The notes beneath the pieces are model-generated. The model worked only from the letters and a program-made list of their open reading frames with translations, was not told where the DNA came from and searched no databases. DNA of 64,000 nucleotides from Limiplasma sp048370855 (GTDB lineage: Bacteria > Bacillota > Clostridia > Christensenellales > Aristaeellaceae): contig DBGEOK010000044.1 of NCBI GenBank assembly GCA_048370855.1, positions 17,160-81,159 on the forward strand, written 5' to 3'. The number at the start of each line of letters is the position of its first letter. Position 1 is the first letter of the stretch. The position numbers and the translations under genes are program-made. Of the stretch, positions 31,846-40,639 are shown one piece after another.

Positions 31846-33663
31846 ATGATGAAGCGTCTATTCTCCCGTTCAACCATATTCACGCGGGAAACGGCGGCGG
31901 CGCTTGCCGTCGCGTTCGTTGCGGCGTGGCGTTTGCCGCGCGTATTCGGCTCCGACGAAGCGCTTTTTGGCGTCCGCGCCGTCACGCCGGTGCTGGCATT
32001 AGGCCTTTTCTGCCTTCTTCGCCGCGCGTTTGCTGTTCGGGACAGCCGGCTTGAATGGAGGGCGTATCCGCTGGGGCTTTTCTTTTCCGCCGTTACCGTC
32101 GTTGGAGAGGAATTGAAAGCCAACGAAGGCTTTCTTCCCTTCAGCGCGCTGGGCTTGCTGGACGGCCTGACGGCCATTTTCTGCTTCGCCGCGGTTTATG
32201 GCGCAGCGCTGTGCCTGCTGTTTCGCGCGGCGGGGCGTATCAATCGCGGAGAGACGGAGAGGGAATGCGTTTTCAGCCGGATAACCGGCAACGGTTTTTT
32301 TGTATTCGCGCTGCTCATCCTGTGCTGGCTTCCCGCCTGGCTGGCCTGCTGGCCCGGCATTTTCACGGATGATTCCGTCGCCCAGTTTTACATGTATTAT
32401 GACGGGACGTTCAGCACGCATCATCCGCTGCTGCACACGCTGGCGCTCGGCTTTTTGATGATGCTGGGCATCGAGCATGATCCCATGGGGGACGGGGCCG
32501 CGGGCGTGGCGGCGTATGCGGCGGTTCAAATGGCGCTCATGGCGGGGGTGCTTGCCTATGCCTGCCGCTGGTTGCGCAGACGGCGCGCCCCGCTGGGCTT
32601 GCGCGTCGCCATAACGCTGATGTTCGCCCTCTTTCCATTCTATTCCCTGTGGGCGATCGATTGCCAAAAGGATGTTTTGTTCGGCGGCCTGGCGCTGCTG
32701 GTGGTTTTACAGCTTGTCGACCTTTGGGAAAGCGATTTCGCCTTGCTGCGCAAGCCGCTGTGGATCGTTCGCTGGACGGTTTTGACGGTGCTGATGATGC
32801 TGATGCGCAATAACGGCGTCTATGCGCTCTGCCTCTTTCTGCCCTTTGCCCTTTTGGGTATCAAGGGCAAGCGCGTCCGCGTCGCATCCCTGCTGGCGGG
32901 CTGCGCCGCGCTCTATCTGGCCGTAAACGGAATGCTCGCGGCTTCGCTGGACGCAGAGAAGGGCAGCTATGTGGAGATGCTTTCGGTTCCCCTTCAGCAA
33001 ATGGGACGGACGCTTGCAAAAGATCCGGACGCCCTTCCAGAGGAAGGCCGGGAGCTGATTCAGACGATCTATCCCAACGGCTATGCGGAGTATTACCAGC
33101 CAATGATCTCCGACCCCGTGAAATGGGCGCTGGATGGCTCCGGGCTGGAGGGGCGCGTTCCGGAGCTGCTGTCCTTGTGGGCGAGAATGGGGGTCGGCCA
33201 TTTGGACACATATGTCGAGGCTTTTTTGGTGCAAAACCTGCCTTATCTGCTTCCCGGAGCGGATATGCTGTACAATATCAAAATTGAAACCCGGCAAATC
33301 GACCTGATTCCGATATCGGAGTTCTCTTATATGCCGCGGCTGCGGACGTTTTATGAAAACTACGATAAAACCCTTGCCCTCCCCGGCTTTAGCTTTACCC
33401 GGCTTTTTTCGGATACCGCCATGCAGGTATGGCTGTGCCTGATTGGGCTGGCGCTGGCCGGCTACCGGCGCCAGCGGCAATTCATGGCGGCCTTCGGCTT
33501 TCTTCTGTGCATATGGTTTACCTGCCTGCTGGGGCCGGCGGCGCTGATCCGCTATATGCTGAGCTTTTTCTACGCGGTTCCAGTGCTCCTGTGCGCGATG
33601 TTGTCCCCCTTGGGCGCGGGCAGGAAAACGCCCGGCGCGGATATCGCGGCGGAGGAAGGTTGA
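31846..33663 (+). CDS. DUF6020-family membrane protein
   Basis: A 605-residue protein with about a dozen hydrophobic segments. It starts with an amphipathic N-terminus, has an ALLILCWLPAWLACWPGIFT segment ending in the conserved TDDSVAQFYMYYDG, then LFPFYSLWAIDCQKDVLF and a periplasmic-side loop before the last two membrane helices. This D-D plus C-x-K-D layout is that of DUF6020, which resembles the membrane glycosyltransferase GT-C fold. A cell-surface glycan role is inferred; the substrate is unknown. ATG 31846 has AAAGGAG. Confidence 0.75.
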   Translation: MMKRLFSRSTIFTRETAAALAVAFVAAWRLPRVFGSDEALFGVRAVTPVLALGLFCLLRRAFAVRDSRLEWRAYPLGLFFSAVTVVGEELKANEGFLPFSALGLLDGLTAIFCFAAVYGAALCLLFRAAGRINRGETERECVFSRITGNGFFVFALLILCWLPAWLACWPGIFTDDSVAQFYMYYDGTFSTHHPLLHTLALGFLMMLGIEHDPMGDGAAGVAAYAAVQMALMAGVLAYACRWLRRRRAPLGLRVAITLMFALFPFYSLWAIDCQKDVLFGGLALLVVLQLVDLWESDFALLRKPLWIVRWTVLTVLMMLMRNNGVYALCLFLPFALLGIKGKRVRVASLLAGCAALYLAVNGMLAASLDAEKGSYVEMLSVPLQQMGRTLAKDPDALPEEGRELIQTIYPNGYAEYYQPMISDPVKWALDGSGLEGRVPELLSLWARMGVGHLDTYVEAFLVQNLPYLLPGADMLYNIKIETRQIDLIPISEFSYMPRLRTFYENYDKTLALPGFSFTRLFSDTAMQVWLCLIGLALAGYRRQRQFMAAFGFLLCIWFTCLLGPAALIRYMLSFFYAVPVLLCAMLSPLGAGRKTPGADIAAEEG

Positions 33664-34086
33664 ATTTCGGCGTCGTTCGATGTGGTTACGAGAGGGGACG
33701 GGGCCGGTTCTTATTTGAAACGTCCCGGCAATTTGAGCGCTTGATGCCAAATATATCGGTTGACATATTCTGTTCCGAAGGGTTCTGGTTTTGCGCCGGA
33801 CGGCTTGTTCTTTTTGGATTATTTGATATAATAAGCTGATTACAGCCCGGGCCGAACCTCTTTTTAGGGTGGCTTGGAGGAGCGGCGCTTCCTCCAAATG
33901 GGATCGTGTCGCCCGGCTGGCCTGCGGACGGTAATGGCTCCGGCGCCTTCGCCGTGCGCCGCGTCCGGGCGGGCGGGAAGTTTGCGCCGGCGGCGTAAAC
34001 ATTTTCCGAATCGCCCAAAGAGGACGCAATACATTTTTGACATGCTGAGCTGATAACAGCCTTCGGCCTGAAGTTGGGGGATCACG
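33664..34086. other. 423-bp gap with repeats and a candidate promoter
   Basis: A TATAAT at 33827-33832 with a weak -35 may drive the GGDEF/EAL gene. A 26-bp sequence beginning near 33821 (TTTGATATAATAAGCTGATT) recurs with five differences near 34038. Between them lie a TTGGAGGA/TCCTCCAA hairpin (33876-33898) and a 21-bp near-palindrome (33980-34000). Both have relatives at 40.4-40.6 kb. No reading frame here looks real. Confidence 0.6.
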
Positions 34087-36783
34087 ATGCAGAAACGGCT
34101 GATACCGATTATTCTTGCGGCGGCGCTCTTGGGCACCGGGCTGCTTTCCGTTTTATCCATACGGGGCTTGCAGGGCAACGCCCGGGTGATCAATTATGCG
34201 GGCGTTGTGCGCGGAGCCACCCAACGGCTGGTAAAGCAGGAACTAAACGGGCGGCCCAACGACGCCCTGATCGGACGGCTGGACGGCATCCTCGGGGAAC
34301 TGACGACGGGAGAGGGCGAGAACGCCTTGACCCGCCTGGAGGACGATCAATTTCAAGGGCTGCTTGACCAAATGCAGTCTGAATGGAAAAACATCAAGGC
34401 GGAAATAGCGCGCGTCCGGCAGGGAGAGCCCGGAACGGCGCTGTTTGAGCTGAGCGAGCATTACTTTGTTTTGGCCGACGAAACGGTTTCCGCCGCGGAA
34501 AGCTACGCGGAGCGCCGGGTCAATCAGGCGGAACAAGGGCTTTTTGCCTTGAGCGCTATATTCTTGCTGCTGGCGGTGCTGCTGGGACTGTATGGCTCCG
34601 CCCAGGCCCGGCGGCGGCAGGCGCTTCAGAAGGCGGAAAATGAAAACCGCGAACGGGGCGAGCGCCTTGCTCGCATGTCCGAAGAGCTGCGGGCGCCTAT
34701 GAATGAAATATCCGAGCTGATTTACGTGGCGGATTTGGAAAATTACGATCTGCTGTTTATCAACGACACGGGGCGAAAAACGTTTGGCGTATCCAGCCTG
34801 GAGGGGCAGAAGTGCTACAAGGTGCTCCAGGGAAGGGACAGCCCGTGCGATTTTTGCACCTCGCCGTTGCTGAAGCCCGGAGAAAATTATACCTGGGAAT
34901 TTACCAATCCGATTACCCAAAGGCATTATTTGCTCAAGGACCGGCTTTTTCAATGGGACGACCGCCCGGCCCGGCTGGAGATCGCCTTTGACATTACCAA
35001 AGCCGAAGAGGAAAAGCAGGCGTTGAAAAATATGCTGGACGCCGAGCAAATGCTGATGGAATGCGTGCGCGTCCTCTACCGGGAGCACGATCTGAACCAA
35101 TCCATTCCGGCAGTGCTGGAGCATTTGGGCCGGTTTCTCAACGCGGACAGGGCCTATCTGTTTTTGGAGCGCCAAAACCGTCTGTACAACGACTATGAGT
35201 GGTGCGCGCAAGGCGTTGCTCCGCAAAAGGAGCTTCTTCAGGAATTGCCCCTGTCGGCCATAGACTCCTGGCGGTCCGCGTTTGACCGGCAGGAATGCGC
35301 GATCTTCGAGGATGTGGAAACCTTGCGGGCGGATTATCCCGATACGTATGAGCTGCTTCAAAAGCAGAGCATCCACAGCCTGGTCGCGGCGCCGCTGGAA
35401 CAGGACGGCCGGCTGCGCGGCTGCATTGGCGTGGATAATCCGCCGCCCGAAAGAATCCGGAGCCTGGCGCCCCTGCTGCAAACGCTGTGTTATTTTGTAA
35501 GCATCACCTTCAGCCGCACAGAAAACGAACTCCAGCTATCTCAATTAAGCTATTACGATACCCTGACCTCCTTTTATAACCGGAACCGCTATATCGAGGA
35601 TTCCGAAGCTCTGGCACGCTCCGGCGGTTCGGTGGGCATTGTGTACCTGGACGTAAACGGCTTGAAGGATATCAACGATCAGCACGGCCACGCCATTGGC
35701 GACAGGGTGATTGTGGAATGCGCGCGGAAAATGCGCGAGGTATTTCAGAACGCGGATTATTACCGGATTGGCGGGGATGAATTTGTGGTGATCTGCCCCG
35801 GTATCGAGCGCGATGCGTTTGAGCGGCGGGTGGCGGAGCTGCGCGGACGGTTCCAGGCCAACAGCCTTTGCAAGGCCGCGATTGGCGCGCAATGGGACAC
35901 GCAGTTTTCAGACCTTCAGCAGATCATCGCCAAAGCGGACCAAAAGATGTATGAGGATAAAAAGGACTTTTACCGTAAAAACCCTTCCTCCAACCGCTAC
36001 CGGCACCACAGCGACGAGGTCTTGCGCCTCTCAGACCCCAGGGTGCTCGAAAGCGAGCTGCAGCAGGACCGTTTCGTCGTATACCTTCAGCCGAAGATTT
36101 CTTCCTCCGACCGCTCCACGGTGGGGGCGGAAGCGCTGGTTCGGTACCGCCCCCAGTCCGGCTCGCTGGTGCTGCCAGGCAATTTTCTTCCGCTCCTGGA
36201 AGAAAGCCGTACCATCAGCCAGCTTGACTTTTATGTGTTTGAATACGCCTGCTCCCGGCTGAAAACCTGGGCGGATCAAGGGCGGAAAAGCCTTCCCGTA
36301 TCCGTGAACTTTTCCCGCTGCTCGCTTTCACAGCCTGATTTTGTCGCCCGCCTCAGCGCGCTGTGCCAGAAATACGGCGTGGAGAAAAAGTATCTGGAAA
36401 TCGAGATTACAGAGACCGCGCAGATATCCGACGGCTTAGATGTGAAATCGCTCATTCAGGATTTGCGTCAGTCCGGGTTTGTGGTTTCGATCGATGATTT
36501 CGGTACCCAGTACGCCAACCTGTCGCTGCTGTCCTCGGTGGATTTTGACGTGCTGAAGCTGGACAAAACCCTGGTGGACGATGTGGCGCATAACGCCAAG
36601 GCCCGCGCGGTGGTAGAGTCGATTGTGGGCATTTGCAAGCGGACGGGCATTCAAGTGGTGGCTGAGGGCATTGAAAGCGAGGAGCAGCTTGCCGTGCTGC
36701 GGGCTTGCGGCGTGGAGCTTGCCCAAGGCTTCTTGTTCAGCGAACCCATACCGATTGCGGATTATGAGGAAAAATTCCTTTGA
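34087..36783 (+). CDS. PilJ-like/PAS/GAF sensor with GGDEF and EAL domains
   Basis: An 898-residue cyclic-di-GMP enzyme. There is a signal-anchor helix at 1-22 and an extracellular domain of about 130 residues with INYAGVVRGATQRLVKQEL, like PilJ type sensor domains. A second membrane helix (FALSAIFLLLAVLLGLYGSA) follows, then a PAS-like domain, a GAF domain, and GGDEF with intact RIGGDEF. The EAL domain has AEALVRY, VNFSR, EITET, IDDFGTQYANLS and EGIESEEQ, so both activities may be retained. No I-site RxxD is seen. It is a single gene with a start at 34087. Confidence 0.93.
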   Translation: MQKRLIPIILAAALLGTGLLSVLSIRGLQGNARVINYAGVVRGATQRLVKQELNGRPNDALIGRLDGILGELTTGEGENALTRLEDDQFQGLLDQMQSEWKNIKAEIARVRQGEPGTALFELSEHYFVLADETVSAAESYAERRVNQAEQGLFALSAIFLLLAVLLGLYGSAQARRRQALQKAENENRERGERLARMSEELRAPMNEISELIYVADLENYDLLFINDTGRKTFGVSSLEGQKCYKVLQGRDSPCDFCTSPLLKPGENYTWEFTNPITQRHYLLKDRLFQWDDRPARLEIAFDITKAEEEKQALKNMLDAEQMLMECVRVLYREHDLNQSIPAVLEHLGRFLNADRAYLFLERQNRLYNDYEWCAQGVAPQKELLQELPLSAIDSWRSAFDRQECAIFEDVETLRADYPDTYELLQKQSIHSLVAAPLEQDGRLRGCIGVDNPPPERIRSLAPLLQTLCYFVSITFSRTENELQLSQLSYYDTLTSFYNRNRYIEDSEALARSGGSVGIVYLDVNGLKDINDQHGHAIGDRVIVECARKMREVFQNADYYRIGGDEFVVICPGIERDAFERRVAELRGRFQANSLCKAAIGAQWDTQFSDLQQIIAKADQKMYEDKKDFYRKNPSSNRYRHHSDEVLRLSDPRVLESELQQDRFVVYLQPKISSSDRSTVGAEALVRYRPQSGSLVLPGNFLPLLEESRTISQLDFYVFEYACSRLKTWADQGRKSLPVSVNFSRCSLSQPDFVARLSALCQKYGVEKKYLEIEITETAQISDGLDVKSLIQDLRQSGFVVSIDDFGTQYANLSLLSSVDFDVLKLDKTLVDDVAHNAKARAVVESIVGICKRTGIQVVAEGIESEEQLAVLRACGVELAQGFLFSEPIPIADYEEKFL

Positions 36784-36810
36784 GGCCGGCGAGTTGCTCG
36801 CTCCGCTTAG

Positions 36811-36844
36811 CTGATCCTGGGCCGCGAACGCGGCCCAGGATCAG
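36811..36844. repeat. Perfect 34-bp palindrome between convergent genes
   Basis: CTGATCCTGGGCCGCG, two A residues, then the exact reverse complement of the first arm. It lies between the GGDEF/EAL gene and the feo operon, which converge. A stem of 16 pairs would stop both transcripts, though there is no T-run. Confidence 0.85.
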
Positions 36845-36918
36845 GGATGCCTAAGGGCAAAGCCCGCCGAGCCCCAAGAGGGCGGCCCAGGGGCCGCGCG
36901 CGAACGCGGGCGGGCAGC

Positions 36919-37062
36919 TTAGCCCTGACGGCCGCATCCCGCGGAGCAGCGCGAGCAATTGCAGCCGCAGCCGCCCTTGCGCGCGCCCTTGTCCTTGAGC
37001 AGTTTCCAAACAATGGCCGCCACAATCAGCAGCAGCACGCCGCCGACAATCCAGGTTGCCAT
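36919..37062 (-). CDS. FeoB-associated Cys-rich membrane protein
   Basis: A 47-residue protein. One membrane helix (MATWIVGGVLLLIVAAIVWK) is followed by a basic stretch and a cysteine-rich tail GGCGCNCSRCSAGCGRQG. This is the pattern of the FeoB-associated Cys-rich family, which sits downstream of feoB in many Bacillota and may hand over or sense iron. A GGAG site lies upstream of ATG 37062. It is the last gene of the feo operon, 40 bases after feoB. Confidence 0.88.
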   Translation of the reverse strand: MATWIVGGVLLLIVAAIVWKLLKDKGARKGGCGCNCSRCSAGCGRQG

Positions 37063-37102
37063 TTTTACACATCTCCTTTCATCTATCAAGGGTATTTTTT
37101 CC

Positions 37103-39448
37103 TTACGCTTCCAGCCTTACCTTTTGCGTCAGGCGGTTCCCGTCATAGCGGTTCCTGCGCGCCAGCAGGTAGACAAGGGCCGCCAGCAGGACGAAAGCGA
37201 CGGCTGTTGCGGTCGTGAAACCCGCGCCCGCAAACAGGAGGCCGATCTGGTACGCCATAAACGATACAATATAGGCAAATACGCATTGGTAGCCGATGGC
37301 GAACCATGTCCATTTGGCGCTGTTCATTTCACGCTTGATAGCGCCCATGGCGGCAAAGCACGGCGCGCACAGAAGGTTGAACAGCAGGAAGGCAAAGGCC
37401 GCAAGCTGACCGTGACCGCCGCCGCTTTCGCTGAACGCCGCGGCGATAGGGGACAGGCCCCGCTCGATCTCCCCGTCGGAGCCCTCGTCCAGCAGGGCCG
37501 CCGCGGCGTCCTCGCCTTCGTCGTCCACAACGCCGTACAGCACGCCGAATACGCCGACGACCTCCTCCTTTGCGACCAAGCCCATGACGGTCGCCACGGC
37601 GGACTGCCAGTTGCCAAAGCCCAAGGGGCTGAATACCGGCGCGATCACGGAACCCGCCTTGCCCAGCATGCTGTCATTCATATCCGCTACCGCCCCAAAC
37701 GCACGCGGCGCCTCCGCCTGCTCCATGACCGCCGTTTCGCTGCCGGCGGCGGCCGACCCGTCCGAGGCGGCGGGCGCCCAGCCATAGCCGGAGGTAAACC
37801 AGATCAGGATGCTCGCCACCACGATCACCGTGCCGGCGCGCTTGATAAAGCTCCAGCCGCGCTCCCACATGCTGTGAAGCACATTTTTTACGCTGGGGGC
37901 GTGATAGGCGGGCAGCTCCATGACGAAGGGGGCGGGATCGCCCGCGAAGGCCCGGGTCTTTTTGAGCATGACGCCGCTTAGGATCACGGCCGCCACGCCG
38001 ATGAAATATGCCGCCGTGGCAACCCAGCCCGCATTGTGAAACAATGCGCCCGCAATCAACGCCACAATGGGCATCTTCGCGCCGCAGGGAATGAAGGTGG
38101 CGGTCATAATGGTCATCTTGCGGTCGCGGTCGTTTTCAATGGTGCGGGAGGCCATAATGCCCGGCACGCCGCAGCCTGAGGAAATCAGCATGGGGATAAA
38201 GCTCTTGCCGGAAAGGCCGAACTTGCGGAAAACGCGGTCCATGATAAAGGCGACGCGCGCCATATAGCCTACATCCTCCAGGATGGCCAGCAGCAGGAAC
38301 AGCACCAGCATCTGCGGCACAAACCCGATCACCGCGCCCACGCCGCCGATGATACCGTTGCCGATCAGCCCCACCAGCCACTCCGCGCAGCCAACGCCGG
38401 TCAGCCATTCCATCACGGGGGCTTGAATCCATTCGGCCACAAAGGTATCGTTGGTGAAGTCGGTCACAATGGCGCCGATGGTGCTGACGGAGACATAGTA
38501 GACAAACCACATGATGAACACGAAGATGGGGAGCGCCAGCCAGCGGTTGGTGACGACCCGGTCGATCCTGTCGCTGGTGGAAAGCGCGCCCTTCGGCCTG
38601 CCCTTTTTGACGCAGACGCTTACCAATTTGCTGATATAAGCGTAGCGTTGATTGGTAATGATGGATTCCGCGTCGTCGTCCATTTCGGCTTCGCAGCCCT
38701 TGACGGTTTCCTCGATGGCGGCTCTGATGCCGGAGGGGAGGCTTAGCTCCTCCATGACCTTTTCATCGCGTTCAAACAGCTTGATGGCATACCAGCGCGA
38801 GAGGTTCGGGGCAACAATAGGGCCCTCGTGCACGCTTCCGTCCGCATGGTGGTGATGCACGCTTTCCTGCCCGTCGCGGTGGGTAATCAGGTCCTCGATA
38901 TGGGCGAGGGCATGCTCCACGCTGCCGGCAAATACGTGCGGGGGATCGCTGCGGGCCGCCGTTGCGGCAAGCTCGACCGCTTTTTTAGCCACGAGCCGGC
39001 TGCCCTCTCCCTTCAGGGCGGAGGTTTCCACCACCTCGCAGCCCAATGCTTCGCCCAGCTTTTGAAGCTGGATGACGTCGCCGTTTTTGCGCGTTACGTC
39101 GATCATGTTCAGGGCAACGATCATGGGAATGCCCAGCTCCGAAAGCTGCGTGGTCAGGTAGAGGTTTCGTTCAATGTTGGCGGCGTCTACGATGTTCAGG
39201 ATGACGTCGGGCTTTTCGTTAATCAGGTATCCCCGCGCCACCACCTCCTCCAGGGTATAGGGGGAAAGGCTGTAAATGCCGGGAAGGTCCTGAATGACAA
39301 CCCCGTCCGAGCCTTTTAGGCGGCCTTCCTTTTTCTCTACCGTTACGCCCGGCCAGTTGCCGACGTATTGGTTGGAACCGGTAAGATCATTGAACATGGT
39401 GGTTTTACCGCTGTTCGGATTTCCCGCAAGGGCAATTTTGATCGCCAT
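37103..39448 (-). CDS. feoB: Ferrous iron transporter FeoB
   Basis: The GTPase-linked Fe(II) permease, 781 residues. The G domain has GNPNSGKTT (G1), DLPGIYSL (G3) and LNMIDVT (G4). A GDI-like spacer carries HHHHADGSVHEG near residue 207, a possible metal-binding loop. The membrane part has the paired gates FIPMLISSGCGVPGIM and ATFIPCGAKMPI and a final AFLLFNLLCAPCFAAMGAIK. Three further hydrophobic segments follow. ATG 39448 has AGGAGG. Confidence 0.96.
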   Translation of the reverse strand: MAIKIALAGNPNSGKTTMFNDLTGSNQYVGNWPGVTVEKKEGRLKGSDGVVIQDLPGIYSLSPYTLEEVVARGYLINEKPDVILNIVDAANIERNLYLTTQLSELGIPMIVALNMIDVTRKNGDVIQLQKLGEALGCEVVETSALKGEGSRLVAKKAVELAATAARSDPPHVFAGSVEHALAHIEDLITHRDGQESVHHHHADGSVHEGPIVAPNLSRWYAIKLFERDEKVMEELSLPSGIRAAIEETVKGCEAEMDDDAESIITNQRYAYISKLVSVCVKKGRPKGALSTSDRIDRVVTNRWLALPIFVFIMWFVYYVSVSTIGAIVTDFTNDTFVAEWIQAPVMEWLTGVGCAEWLVGLIGNGIIGGVGAVIGFVPQMLVLFLLLAILEDVGYMARVAFIMDRVFRKFGLSGKSFIPMLISSGCGVPGIMASRTIENDRDRKMTIMTATFIPCGAKMPIVALIAGALFHNAGWVATAAYFIGVAAVILSGVMLKKTRAFAGDPAPFVMELPAYHAPSVKNVLHSMWERGWSFIKRAGTVIVVASILIWFTSGYGWAPAASDGSAAAGSETAVMEQAEAPRAFGAVADMNDSMLGKAGSVIAPVFSPLGFGNWQSAVATVMGLVAKEEVVGVFGVLYGVVDDEGEDAAAALLDEGSDGEIERGLSPIAAAFSESGGGHGQLAAFAFLLFNLLCAPCFAAMGAIKREMNSAKWTWFAIGYQCVFAYIVSFMAYQIGLLFAGAGFTTATAVAFVLLAALVYLLARRNRYDGNRLTQKVRLEA

Positions 39449-39475
39449 GGTCGTTCCTCCTATATTTTCCAGAAT

Positions 39476-39491
39476 GTTAGCTACAACTAAC
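39476..39491. promoter_or_regulatory. GTTAG/CTAAC dyad between feoA and feoB
   Basis: GTTAG, 6 bp, CTAAC, in the gap between feoA and feoB. It matches the half-sites near the operon promoter and may be a second binding site for a DtxR-like iron regulator. Confidence 0.45.
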
Positions 39492-39532
39492 TTAAACCGG
39501 GAAGAAAAGCGCTTTCGCTTCCGCTCGAACGC

Positions 39533-39754
39533 TTATTCCACTTCGATCAGCTCCGCGTCGCCCTTTCGCACGGAAAGCTCATACCCGCGAACCGTCAGCT
39601 CCAACGGGTCCCCAAGCGGCGCGACCTTGCGCACATACACCTCTGTGCCTCTGGTCAATCCCATATCCATGATGCGGCGCTTCAGCGCGCCCTCGCCATG
39701 AAGCCTGGCAATGGTAGCGGTTTGCCCAATCTTGACATCCTTCAACGTTTTCAT
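39533..39754 (-). CDS. feoA: FeoA protein (first of two, adjacent to FeoB)
   Basis: A 73-residue SH3-like protein that regulates FeoB. LKDVKIGQTATIARLHGEGA, LKRRIMDMGLTRGTEVYV and PLELTVRGYELSVRKGDAEL are the family strands. GGAG stands 8 bases before ATG 39754. Confidence 0.93.
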   Translation of the reverse strand: MKTLKDVKIGQTATIARLHGEGALKRRIMDMGLTRGTEVYVRKVAPLGDPLELTVRGYELSVRKGDAELIEVE

Positions 39755-39801
39755 TCCATTTTCTCCTTTTTGTCGTTCGGGGGCTTTACGGCGCTTCGCG
39801 G

Positions 39802-40014
39802 TCAAACCATAATGCGCATGGCCATATCCTTGTTCAGCGCCACGCGGCTTTCCTTCACGGACAGGATCATGTTGCCGCCCAGCTCGCTGACGACCGTAAC
39901 CTGCTCGCCCACCACAAAACCAAGCTCTGCCAAGTGCTGCCGCACCTCGTCCTTGCCGTTAATTTTTCGGATGGTGCCGGTGTCCCCGACGCCTGTCATT
40001 CCCAAGGGCATCAT
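39802..40014 (-). CDS. FeoA-like protein (second copy)
   Basis: A 70-residue FeoA paralogue: MMPLGMTGVGDTGTIRKING, VRQHLAELGFVVGEQVTVVS and NMILSVKESRVALNKDMAMR. It is the first gene of the operon and precedes the other FeoA by 47 bases. Two FeoA genes before FeoB are common in Clostridia. AAAGGAGG stands 8 bases before ATG 40014. Confidence 0.92.
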   Translation of the reverse strand: MMPLGMTGVGDTGTIRKINGKDEVRQHLAELGFVVGEQVTVVSELGGNMILSVKESRVALNKDMAMRIMV

Positions 40015-40067
40015 GGAAAACCTCCTTTGCATGAGTAAGTTTATACTAACCGCATTGCGGAGAAGAA

Positions 40068-40092
40068 GGTTAGAGGTTATGATCCTCTAACC
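40068..40092. promoter_or_regulatory. 9-bp-arm palindrome in the feo leader
   Basis: GGTTAGAGG, 7 bp, CCTCTAACC. It lies just after the predicted start of the feo transcript, so it could be a protein operator or an RNA hairpin. Confidence 0.6.
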
Positions 40093-40098
40093 GAAATA

Positions 40099-40128
40099 AA
40101 GTTTATCATATCTAACTTATGCTGTCAA
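40099..40128 (-). promoter_or_regulatory. feo operon promoter with overlapping dyad
   Basis: TTGACA (40128-40123), 17-base spacer, TAAACT (40105-40100). AAGTT arms at 40099-40118 form a dyad with a TTAG core overlapping spacer and -10, as expected for an iron-dependent repressor of the DtxR/Fur type. Confidence 0.75.
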
Positions 40129-40639
40129 GGGGAACCGGAACGAAGCTAAAGATTTTTTGAAACTGCCGGAAGCAAGCGGGAGGGAAGGCCCGCGCATAAA
40201 ACAAATCAGCGGGGGGCTTTCCCCGGCGCGGCGCTGTCTCTTGATGGAAAAATGAGAGGACAAGCCGCTTCTTTAATAGAAGAGACCGATTTCAAATGAA
40301 ACGTCCTCCGACCGCTTGCCCGGTCCCCAAGAGGCCCGTGGTTCCGCCGGCTTTAGGCGCTCCGGGGGAAGCAACTTTCAAATCCCGTCAAAATAGGGCG
40401 GACGTCTAAACGCCCGCCCCAGACCGTTGATAAACCCATTTTGGAGTGCTTTGGAGGGACCGGGGCCCCTCCAAATGAAATCGGTTCGCCTGCCTTCGCC
40501 AGCGGCGGGCAGTGTGCTCAGACTGGCACGGGCGCACTGTTTTCGCCTCCGGCGCAAACAAACCGACAGTCCTCGTCGGAAAAGATCGCCGACAGGCGAG
40601 CTTTTTCGACGCCCGCCCCGTCAGGGCGGCTTCCTCCGG

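Larger units (their letters stand above)
40015..40639. other. 625-bp gap: feo promoter plus repeat-rich sequence
   Basis: The left 115 bases hold the feo promoter and dyads. The remainder (40129-40639) contains a TTTGGAGGG/CCCTCCAAA hairpin (40449-40474), a 21-bp near-palindrome (40539-40559) related to 33980-40000-type sequence in the 33.9 kb gap, and an AGCTCGCC/GGCGATCT hairpin (40590-40613), probably the GDPD terminator. No convincing gene. Confidence 0.6.

Noticed and set aside
33429..33839. Open frame running past the end of the DUF6020-like gene
   Set aside because: Mostly a second frame of the membrane protein gene; the part in the gap has no domain.
33664..34086. Cyclic-di-GMP riboswitch ahead of the GGDEF/EAL gene
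   Set aside because: I could not find the conserved core of class I or II. Only hairpins and direct repeats are visible.
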